From positions 1-64,000 of the forward strand of contig JAGTRI010000001.1 of NCBI GenBank assembly GCA_018397065.1: DNA of 64,000 bases, read 5' to 3'. Every line of letters starts with the position of its first letter. The first letter of the stretch is position 1. Made by a program: the position numbers and the translations under genes. The stretch comes from Candidatus Bathyarchaeota archaeon. GTDB lineage: Archaea; Thermoproteota; Bathyarchaeia; Bathyarchaeales; DTEX01. This document shows, piece by piece, positions 1 to 8,234 of the stretch. A model generated the notes under the pieces. The model was not told the origin of the DNA, ran no database searches, and was given only the letters and a program-made list of their open reading frames with translations.

Positions 1-303
1 CTCATCTTTTGAGAGACTAAGCTTTGCAGCCTTTTCTTTTTCCAAATAGTTAATGATGGCTGAAAAGTCAAAATCTGTTGGTTCAAGTTTTTCGTTTAAC
101 CCTAAGGCTTCGCAAAAATCGCTGAAAAAATTGTTTACAAAAACCTTATCGTTAACATACTCGGTTCCGAGTTTCTTGACCCAAGCAACAGCCATCTCTT
201 CCTGGTGCGGCGTAAGCTGAACTTCTTTGCCTCTTATCTTTATGCTGAGCTTCTTCCACTCATATTTTGGGACAACTATGCCGTTGTGTGATAGATGCTG
301 CAA
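1..303 (-). CDS. DNA topoisomerase IB (eukaryotic type), N-terminal part, truncated by window edge
   Basis: Minus-strand translation from a TTG near 303: (M)QHLSHNGIVVPKYEWKKLSIKIRGKEVQLTPHQEEMAVAWVKKLGTEYVNDKVFVNNFFSDFCEALGLNEKLEPTDFDFSAIINYLEKEKAAKLSLSKDE. Matches the TopIB N-terminal pattern (HNGVxFPPxYE, GKxVxLxPEQEEVAxxxAxxLGTxY, FxxNFxxDF). Confidence 0.75.
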   Translation of the reverse strand, partial: MQHLSHNGIVVPKYEWKKLSIKIRGKEVQLTPHQEEMAVAWVKKLGTEYVNDKVFVNNFFSDFCEALGLNEKLEPTDFDFSAIINYLEKEKAAKLSLSKDE

Positions 304-392
304 TAGACATCTCTCTCGCTTCCGATTGAATCTTACAAAGACATTTTTAAAGTTTCCTTATACTCTCGCCGTGAAATTCTGCCCTAAAGTAA

Positions 393-1020
393 TTAGAATT
401 TCGTTACTATATTCGGACTCAAGACATAATACGAAATTATAAATCCATAGAGTTTATGAAAACTCTGAGCCTGCTCTTCTGTCAAACCAGCCCCTTTCAG
501 TTGAGCCATCCTTTGATCCCTTTTATGTTGAGGAATGTAAACTTGAGTTATGTAAGCACCAGCAATTCCAGCACCCATGAGCCCAATCAGACCAGCAGTA
601 ACAGCCTTCTTGTGTCTCTTGAACCAGCTTTCCTTTTTCTCATCGTCTGTTTCACTTAATTTAACTTCTTGTTTAGGCATTTCTATATCAGGCAGTCCAC
701 CAAGCATTTGGCTGTAAACATACTCTGCATCTACATATGCATCCGCAAACTTCAAATGTTTGTCAGGATTATTTTCAAAGAATTCTTCCTTTTTTCCTGG
801 CCTTCTATGTAAGGCACGCCTATAGCTTTGAAGGCAACACGCTCAATAACTTCCCCGTTTTTAATTTCGCATCATCCGTTTCAGAAATAATCTTGCCAAT
901 CTCCATAAATCTCTCTTTAGGAATTCTTCTCCAAACCAAACCACCTAATTCAAACTCTTGTCTTTTTCTCAATATAGAATCAAGCTTGTACTTCAAAGGA
1001 TCGAATAAGTCAACGTCTTA
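393..1020 (-). pseudogene. Frameshifted hypothetical gene with a transmembrane segment near its 3' end
   Basis: Coherent peptides lie in different minus frames: QEFELGGLVWRRIPKERFMEIGKIISETDDAKLKTGKLL / VAFKAIGVPYIEGQEKRK / KEEFFENNPDKHLKFADAYVDAEYVYSQMLGG... (ORF 393..755). At least two frame changes. Confidence 0.5.
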
Positions 1021-1163
1021 CATTTCTTCCAGTTCTGTGGAGAAATCTCGTGAGAAGAACGTGCTCGCAAGAGAGTTCAACGGGTTTGGTGCCAGCTTAC
1101 TCATTCAACCACTAAATAAAAAGATAAACGGTTAAACTTTAAGAAACTATTGCCTGGTTGCAT

Positions 1164-1514
1164 CTATGGTAGATTGTATTTTCTCCTCAGATAGTCTGAA
1201 AGCCTATAAAATTCGCACCAGTCAGACTGAACCTTTCCCAAATCAACGATAACCAAATCTTCAACATACGGATGCGTGAAATCGTCAATCTTCTTCTTCA
1301 TAATACCAGGTCTTCCCTGAGATTCTATTTCGTATATTACGAAAGTGTCTAAATCAATGATGTCACACTGCTTTCCATTTATCAACTGCTCAGTCTTGAA
1401 CCTATGTCCAGCCTTGAACAGACTGTGGCATACAAGAAGCTTTCCAACCCTGTGCTTAAGCGGCTCTCTAGAATTGAACCTTAGGCTATTAACTCCTCTT
1501 AGATCAATACCCAA
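1164..1514 (-). CDS. Hypothetical protein, possibly restriction-endonuclease-like fold
   Basis: 116-aa ORF; TEQLINGKQCDIIDLDTFVIYEIES...K pattern weakly resembles a PD-(D/E)XK core. Confidence 0.4.
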   Translation of the reverse strand: MGIDLRGVNSLRFNSREPLKHRVGKLLVCHSLFKAGHRFKTEQLINGKQCDIIDLDTFVIYEIESQGRPGIMKKKIDDFTHPYVEDLVIVDLGKVQSDWCEFYRLSDYLRRKYNLP

Positions 1515-1811
1515 TCCTCACAAGATTCCTTCTTTTCCTTCTCAAGGTATACGGAAAAATTCTCTTCATAGCCTTCTTAAAACCTAAGACAATCGTTTGG
1601 CCCTTAATGCAAGAGGCAGAGTCACTTATAAAGCGAATAAATAAGATAATATAGAACCAAATTTTATTCTACACTAGCTTTATTCTATACTAGCGTTTTC
1701 TTCAGTGCTGTTTTATCATCCCTCTAGCCTAAAGATCTAAGAAACATTTTAATTAAACCATACGTAGTAATTGTGTTACGTATATTAAATTCATGACGGT
1801 GTTGAATTGTA

Positions 1812-2174
1812 ATGAGCGAAGGCACAACTCTTCCACCTGCTGTTCAGGAAAGGCTTCTAAGGCTGCAACAACTACAGCAGACCCTTCAGAACGTTTTGAC
1901 ACAAAAACAACAAGTTGAACTTGAGCTTCTCGAGGTTGACCAGGCCCTAAGCGAACTTGAGAAAACTGCTGACGACGGCGTGATTTACAAATCAGTTGGT
2001 TCGCTCCTTATAAAAACTGAAAAACAAAAGGTCGCCGATGAACTCAAGGAAAAGAAGGAACTGTCGAACATGAGGGTTTCGGTTCTTGGAAAACAAGAAG
2101 AGCGGCTTCGAGCACAGATTAAGGAACTTAACGAGAAACTGCAAAAAGATCTTCGGCCGCTTTCTTCAGGTTGA
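1812..2174 (+). CDS. pfdB: Prefoldin subunit beta
   Basis: Coiled-coil beta-prefoldin sequence (PPAVQERLLRLQQLQQTLQNVLTQKQQVELELLEVDQAL...DGVIYKSVGSLLIK). Confidence 0.93.
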   Translation: MSEGTTLPPAVQERLLRLQQLQQTLQNVLTQKQQVELELLEVDQALSELEKTADDGVIYKSVGSLLIKTEKQKVADELKEKKELSNMRVSVLGKQEERLRAQIKELNEKLQKDLRPLSSG

Positions 2175-2488
2175 TGGTGGAATTATTGGAGGAAACAAAC
2201 AAGTTATCGTTATCCGATGATCAAATTGAGGAATTATGCATATTAGCTGATGAAGCTGCAAGAAAATATGTGACCTCAAAAATTTCGAAAAACGAGATAA
2301 CGGACCTAGTAGTCTCAGTGAACCTTGAAGACACGCAAGAGCTGGTAGTTCAAATAGAGGTCGAACTGTCTCTCTCAGATATGTACACCAAAGAAGACGC
2401 CAAAAAATTGGCGGGCGAAGCAGTCAAATCAGCCTTCCGGGCGATTGATGAATACGTGAAGGAAGTTAGATGTCAGCCAAAGACCTAA
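2171..2488 (+). CDS. DUF3194-like protein
   Basis: Small protein overlapping pfdB; characteristic archaeal neighbour of prefoldin beta. Confidence 0.7.
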   Translation: MMVELLEETNKLSLSDDQIEELCILADEAARKYVTSKISKNEITDLVVSVNLEDTQELVVQIEVELSLSDMYTKEDAKKLAGEAVKSAFRAIDEYVKEVRCQPKT

Positions 2489-3480
2489 GATCTGTTTTTG
2501 AAAGGGTTAACCCAAAGTACGTTCTTTTGTTGTGCCATCAAAACGCAGATCCAGATGCTATCTGTTCAGCCTTCGCCTTTTCGAGGCTAATAAAAAGGCT
2601 AAACCAAAACACAAAGGTTGACATCGCCTGTCCCGAGGGAATAAGTAAACTTTCAAAAGTCTTGAGCAAATATCTTCCCATCGAGATAATGACAGAAGAG
2701 CCCCTTTTTGAAGATGCAGACATCATAATCATGCTTGACACGAACACAATCCAACAGCTTGGAAAATGGAGCGAAAAGGTGAAAGGCTCTTCCGCCTATC
2801 TTATTTTGATTGATCACCACGCAAGTCACCCAGAAACTGAAAAGATTGTTTCTCTTTGTATTTCAGATGAAAAATCATCATCCACATGCGAGATTGTGTA
2901 TGGCTTTTATGGAGAGCTTGGCATAAAATTCTCAAAAGAAGAGGCTGAAGCGCTTTTTCTTGGAATAGCTTTTGATACGAAACACTTTATTTTGGCAAAC
3001 TCAACCACCTTCAAAATCATAGCTGATCTGGTAAACGTCGGAGTGAACGCTCAGGAATCTTTGTCGCGTTTGTCTCTTCCGATTGACCTTTCTGAACGCA
3101 TAGCTCGCCTTAAAGCCAGTAGGAGAATGAAGCTTTTAAGAATCAACAACTGGTTAATCGCATTTTCTCACGTAAGGTCTTTCCAAGCTTCAGCTGCAAG
3201 GGCAATAGTCGAAATGGGCGCGCATCTAGCTGTTGTCGGAGGACAAAAAGACGATCAGCTGCAAATAAGCATCAGGTCAGACCAGGAATTTTATGCGCAA
3301 ACAGGATTTCACGTGGGAAAAGATTTAGCTAAACCTTTAGGCGAGTTTCTTCACGGAATGGGAGGAGGACACTCAACAGCGGCAGGAATAAACGGAACAG
3401 GGGACTTTGAGTCTGCTGTTAAGCGGGCAATAAAAATTTTGAGAACGGGTCTCGTGAAAAACCAAAATTCGAAAAAGTGA
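2470..3480 (+). CDS. DHH-family phosphoesterase (RecJ/NrnA-like)
   Basis: HQNADPDAICSAFA, DTN, DHHASH and GGGHSTAAG motifs. Confidence 0.9.
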   Translation: MSAKDLRSVFERVNPKYVLLLCHQNADPDAICSAFAFSRLIKRLNQNTKVDIACPEGISKLSKVLSKYLPIEIMTEEPLFEDADIIIMLDTNTIQQLGKWSEKVKGSSAYLILIDHHASHPETEKIVSLCISDEKSSSTCEIVYGFYGELGIKFSKEEAEALFLGIAFDTKHFILANSTTFKIIADLVNVGVNAQESLSRLSLPIDLSERIARLKASRRMKLLRINNWLIAFSHVRSFQASAARAIVEMGAHLAVVGGQKDDQLQISIRSDQEFYAQTGFHVGKDLAKPLGEFLHGMGGGHSTAAGINGTGDFESAVKRAIKILRTGLVKNQNSKK

Positions 3481-5655
3481 TTACCTTTCTTTAGATACCT
3501 TTTTCACAAATGATATGCATTTTGCCTTAAATGTTTCGTAGCTGCTTGAAAACTCGTCCATTGTCTTTACGACCGCCCCAAATTTTGGCCATTGCGAAGG
3601 TAAGATTCCCTTGGAACCATACTGTTCAACATCGGGTATTTTGGCTTTTTTTAGAATTTCAGATTGGGCCTCTGTTATTTCATAGAATTTTGTTACTTCG
3701 TTCTTTAAATCGTTGGTGTCCCCAATTAATCTTTGAAGAATTGCGGAATCAAGAGGCTTAAAGATAGATTCAAGGCAGTTTTCAATTTTGAAGCTTGGCT
3801 CTGAACATGCTGACAAAACTGCTGTTTGGTGGTTAGGAAATTCAGTGTGCGTCACGTTTGTTCCTGCTAAGGTAAGAAGCGTTTCTTTTATATGTCTCTT
3901 GGAAGCCGGAAGAATGTCGATTCCGAAAAGCACTTTCTTAGCCTGCTCTTCAGTTAAGTCATACTTAGTTTGCAAATATGATATCCATCTTGGCTTGTTT
4001 TGAGGACTAAAGAAAATTTCGTACACTCTTTTAGTTACAAGTATACCGCAGTATCCGATATCGTTCTCCAGCGTTTCCAGATAGGCTTTAACTCTCTCTT
4101 CTGAGTTGCATGGCACACCATGTTTTGCAAGGAACCGAACCATCTGCTCCTTATTTAATGGACGAAGATACTTTCGGCTGCTAACAACTGTTATTTTTTC
4201 AGCCAGAGTTTTTTTCTGAGAAACTTCTTCCCATGCTCCAAGCTCCTCAGCAAAGTTTTTCAGCGCGAAATCTTTGTCAGATGCTTCTTCTATCGCTTTC
4301 TTCACAAGCGCCTCAGCCTGAACCTCTCTTACATGGTCATCAAGTCTTCCACCCATGTTTGTCTCGTACACGGTTGTTAAAGGAATGCCCTTCTTAACTG
4401 CCTCGGCTCTTCCCTCTATCTTTGCAAGTATTAATTCAACCATCTGTGAAACAGTAAAAGTAACCGTATTGTTTGTTCCAATCCCTAGACTTTCAAGTTT
4501 TCTTGTGATATCAATTGAAGCTGGGGAGCTTCCTGCAACTTTAAAAACTATGTTTGGTCTTCCCCTCTCCACATTTTCTGAGTATCCCCACAACAGCCAA
4601 GCGTCATAAAGTCTAAGAAACTCTTGAGCGTCCAAGTAAAATTTTAGGGCGTAGTTCACGCTTTCTTCGTAGTTGTCAGCAATAAACGGATTAAGCTGAA
4701 GGCTTATCATTCCGTGAACCATGTTCGAGGCGACGGCGATAGGTCGAAAGACTGTTAGATTCCGCCAGATGCTGACTTCGGTTGCGTAAGCAGTTATTTC
4801 GTCTCCGAATTTCTCAGGATCCTTTAAGAGTTCTGGATGTTGCTTGATTATGACTTTAAAATCGGGACATAGATCTTCGCCGTTATAGCCTTCCCACATT
4901 GAGGGGTCATCCTCATAGGCTACTGCAGCTAAAGATGGATTAGTTGTTACTTGAACAAAGCCCACGTGACGTAAGAATCTAAGTCCCAAAGCATAGTCGT
5001 TTCCAAACTTACATGCTCCCATCATGCTAAGTTTATGATATATGTTGCTTTGAATCTCTTGCTCAGACAACCTTAAAAAGGACCCAAGAATATCCTCTTT
5101 GTTAAGATTTTTTTCAATTTTTTCTGCAATGTGTGCAACCATGGCTCCTGGATGCCTGTATACAACCTTCATTACGGTTTTCATTTCTGTTAAGGTTCTT
5201 TCTACCACTGCCTTGGCAATTGACGCCTCATTTTGATCATCATTGCGGGCTTTGCCTCTTTCAAGTGCCTCCAAATCCTTTAAGGCCGTTGTCAATAAAG
5301 TAAGAGAATTTTTTACCTCGCTTTCGGAAAACCCTATAATCTTTCTTTCAAACCCAATAAGGTTTAGAGCCATGTTTAACAAGGTGTCGTAAATTCTTGC
5401 GCATTGAACAATTTTTTCCTCGTACCTCTTGTTGAGAATAGCCTCATTGAATACGAGGTTAAGTTTACGAATTGCGTTGCCTAATGTCTCTTCTAAGTGT
5501 CCCCTCATTTCAGGATGAAGGATGTGATCTGCTGCAAGTTTACAATACCCTTTCAAGGTTAATCTGGTAATATGATCTGCATGATCTAGGCTCAGAGGAA
5601 AGTTTTCCAGTTCATCTGGTTTTGTTTGCATTAATATATCTGAAACTTTTTTCAA
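3481..5655 (-). CDS. Large transaldolase-domain protein (724 aa)
   Basis: FVQVTTNPSLAAVAYEDDP, NIVFKVAGSSPASIDITRKLESLGIGTNNTVTFTVSQMVELILAKIEGRAEAVKKG resemble transaldolase core motifs. Confidence 0.7.
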   Translation of the reverse strand: MKKVSDILMQTKPDELENFPLSLDHADHITRLTLKGYCKLAADHILHPEMRGHLEETLGNAIRKLNLVFNEAILNKRYEEKIVQCARIYDTLLNMALNLIGFERKIIGFSESEVKNSLTLLTTALKDLEALERGKARNDDQNEASIAKAVVERTLTEMKTVMKVVYRHPGAMVAHIAEKIEKNLNKEDILGSFLRLSEQEIQSNIYHKLSMMGACKFGNDYALGLRFLRHVGFVQVTTNPSLAAVAYEDDPSMWEGYNGEDLCPDFKVIIKQHPELLKDPEKFGDEITAYATEVSIWRNLTVFRPIAVASNMVHGMISLQLNPFIADNYEESVNYALKFYLDAQEFLRLYDAWLLWGYSENVERGRPNIVFKVAGSSPASIDITRKLESLGIGTNNTVTFTVSQMVELILAKIEGRAEAVKKGIPLTTVYETNMGGRLDDHVREVQAEALVKKAIEEASDKDFALKNFAEELGAWEEVSQKKTLAEKITVVSSRKYLRPLNKEQMVRFLAKHGVPCNSEERVKAYLETLENDIGYCGILVTKRVYEIFFSPQNKPRWISYLQTKYDLTEEQAKKVLFGIDILPASKRHIKETLLTLAGTNVTHTEFPNHQTAVLSACSEPSFKIENCLESIFKPLDSAILQRLIGDTNDLKNEVTKFYEITEAQSEILKKAKIPDVEQYGSKGILPSQWPKFGAVVKTMDEFSSSYETFKAKCISFVKKVSKER

Positions 5656-5765
5656 TGTGGATCATCCGCTTTTTCTTAAATTGCCATGTATTGCCTATTG
5701 TTAAGGCAAACTTTACTACATAAATTTATCGTGCAGACGACCCAAAGGTCTAAAAAGATTACTTA

Positions 5766-6971
5766 TTAACTTTTTGTTGTGCTCCTACCTTTTTTAAGTC
5801 GCGATATTTCTTCACTTGTGAGTATTTCTTTCGGATGAATGAAGGTTACGCCTATCTGAGCTACTCTTAGGTCTCTTGTCGTTATCCACTCCTTTCCGTG
5901 CGCCAATGATGAGTGAGGATGAAGCTGAACATCCTCTGGAAACACGTCCTCAGCTATTCTATACAGAAATCCTGACCTTTTTCCGTCATGTTTAATTGTT
6001 CCTTCATCTGAAACGCTGACAATCGTTGGTGCGTGGGAAAACACTCTTGCCAATTCCTCGTCCTGGGTAATAGTAGATCCTTTTTTGAGGAGGCCCAATC
6101 TTAGAGGAGAGCCGTGGAACCATGGTCTGGAATAGTCTATTGACGGCGTAAATTCTTCTTCTTTTTGCTTAATAGCCTTCAAGTCAAGAGACTTCAGCCA
6201 GTCCACAGTTTCTTTAATAACTTCGGCTGTGTGCTCTTTTAATGTGAAAACGTGGTCTCCGCCTTTAACTATGTGAAGTTTGTTTTTATCATTTAGGCCT
6301 TTAATTATTTCATAGCCTCGCAATGCAACCTTCAAAGGAACTGTTTGGTCAGAATCACCATGCACAATTAGAACGGGTGCCTTAATCTTGTCCATGACGT
6401 CGTAGGGGACCGTTTCATCCAATGTGTCAAAGAAAGGCTTCTTGAGATACCAACCATTATTGAGCGAAACACTTTCGCCTCTCTTAAGCAGCTCAAGTTT
6501 TTCACTTCTGACCATGCCTTCGAACATCTGTTTTAATGGAGCCAACGCTGCGGAATACAATACAACGTATTTTACGCGGTTATCCTTAGAGGCAAGAATC
6601 GAAGCGACCCTTCCACCCATGCTCAATCCAATCACGCCAATCAACTTGTCATCGACTTCTGGAAGGCTGGACAAAAACGTAAGCGCCTGTTCAGCGTCGC
6701 TTACCTCTCCGGGAACAGTCATGTCCTCAAAGTCGCCGTCGCTGTCCCCAGAGCCTCTAAAATCGAAACGTAGAACAACAAAGCCAGCCTTGCATAGGGC
6801 TCTCGCAATTTGGACAAAAAACCTGTGGGCCTCAGACTTGTGTCCTGTAAACCCGTGGAACATTGCGATAGCTGGAGCTTTCTGATCTGGGAAAAGATTG
6901 TCGGGCACGTGCAAGATGCCAACCAGCTGCTGCCCGTGGTTAGTGAATGATACCGGCTTTATCATTTTCAC
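5766..6971 (-). CDS. Alpha/beta hydrolase with extra C-terminal domain
   Basis: FHGFTGHKSEAHRFF, DFRGSGDSDG, GLSMGG nucleophile elbow, HGDSDQTVP, GGDHVF; C-terminal ~120 aa begins RPWFHGSPLRLGLLKKGSTITQDEELARVFS. Confidence 0.85.
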   Translation of the reverse strand: MKMIKPVSFTNHGQQLVGILHVPDNLFPDQKAPAIAMFHGFTGHKSEAHRFFVQIARALCKAGFVVLRFDFRGSGDSDGDFEDMTVPGEVSDAEQALTFLSSLPEVDDKLIGVIGLSMGGRVASILASKDNRVKYVVLYSAALAPLKQMFEGMVRSEKLELLKRGESVSLNNGWYLKKPFFDTLDETVPYDVMDKIKAPVLIVHGDSDQTVPLKVALRGYEIIKGLNDKNKLHIVKGGDHVFTLKEHTAEVIKETVDWLKSLDLKAIKQKEEEFTPSIDYSRPWFHGSPLRLGLLKKGSTITQDEELARVFSHAPTIVSVSDEGTIKHDGKRSGFLYRIAEDVFPEDVQLHPHSSLAHGKEWITTRDLRVAQIGVTFIHPKEILTSEEISRLKKGRSTTKS

Positions 6972-7000
6972 TCACCTTAGTTTAGGTACTATGGCCGGCT

Positions 7001-8107
7001 TCATTTAAGAGCTCCTTGAATTTGGTTTTTACGTTTTTCTGACTTAAGGCTTGTGGGTATAAGGTCAACTGGATAAGACCTGATTCCGAGTTTTTGCTCA
7101 ATAAAATGTGAAAGGGTGTCATCAAACCTGTTTCCATGACAGGTTAGCACAGTTTTTGGTCGGCATTCCTCAACGAATCTGATTAGCCTTGGGAAATCAG
7201 CGTGGTCGCTTAGTGGAAAAGCGGTTTTCTTCGCCCACATCGCCCATCCTGAAACCAGTGCGGGAACAAATTCGGGATGGTCTTGAAGGTCCAGCTGCTT
7301 GGGTGTGATGTATACAGTGTTGCCTGACTCGATGACCTCTTGAGCTTCCTCGGATTTCGCATCCACGTACTCAAGCTTGTAACCGTGAGTCTCATAAATT
7401 TGGTTGATTCTTGAAACTTTCCAGTGTGTAACAACTGGAATGCCTGCCTCGTTGAAGATGCTGATTATTTCCTGCGCGTTACCTAACGGGTCAGTTTGAA
7501 ACGTTGGGATTTTACCTGTCTTTAAAATCTTCTTTGCCCAAACAATCATTTCCTTCCCTACCTCGTCTTCGGACGGAAAGGTAAAGCTCGGAGAACCGAA
7601 TGTTGCTTCCAGAACAAGCACATCGCACTGCACAGGCTCTGCGGGTTTCATAGTCTTGGTGTATTCGGTGTTAAAATCTCCTGTGAAGAGAATGTTTCCT
7701 TCAGGCGTTCTAACCTCGAACTCGCAGGAGCCTAAAACGTGACCAGAATTGTGGGAAACAACCTCGACGTCTTCAAAGGTGACTTTTGAACCAACATCAA
7801 GAGGCCGCCAGTTTTCTGGTTGTATCCCGTAACTAGCAATAAGGTCGCAGGTTGGCTGAGTGGAATACTTCTGCAACCCATTTATTCTGAATGCGGTTGA
7901 ATGGTCAAAGTGACCGTGACTCACAAAAACCAAACAGTGGCTAAGACAGTTATTTTGAGGGTCAAACATAACCTGTATACCTTCGCTCTCAATGATGAGT
8001 CCGCTTTTCCACCTAACCCTCAAAACCCAACCGCCAACCAAAAATATCACACACCATAAATTAGAGTTTTTATCTAAAAAATTTGACAATACGGTGTTTA
8101 AACCCAA
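7001..8107 (-). CDS. MBL-fold metallo-hydrolase / exonuclease (RNA-processing type)
   Basis: FVSHGHFDHS, HVLGSCEFEV, FTGDFNTEYT, LEATFGSP, LSDHADFPRLIRFVEECRPK. The true start is probably internal to the listed ORF. Confidence 0.85.
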   Translation of the reverse strand: MGLNTVLSNFLDKNSNLWCVIFLVGGWVLRVRWKSGLIIESEGIQVMFDPQNNCLSHCLVFVSHGHFDHSTAFRINGLQKYSTQPTCDLIASYGIQPENWRPLDVGSKVTFEDVEVVSHNSGHVLGSCEFEVRTPEGNILFTGDFNTEYTKTMKPAEPVQCDVLVLEATFGSPSFTFPSEDEVGKEMIVWAKKILKTGKIPTFQTDPLGNAQEIISIFNEAGIPVVTHWKVSRINQIYETHGYKLEYVDAKSEEAQEVIESGNTVYITPKQLDLQDHPEFVPALVSGWAMWAKKTAFPLSDHADFPRLIRFVEECRPKTVLTCHGNRFDDTLSHFIEQKLGIRSYPVDLIPTSLKSEKRKNQIQGALK

Positions 8108-8234
8108 AAACTAGAAAGCCAAAAAATAAAACTTTCCCAATTAGTTTCTTGTTCAAATGTTTCAAAAAAATATAGCGAGGCGTAGGGACCAAAGTCTGTA
8201 AGAAAGGATAATAAGGTTTTCTAGCTAACGAGAT

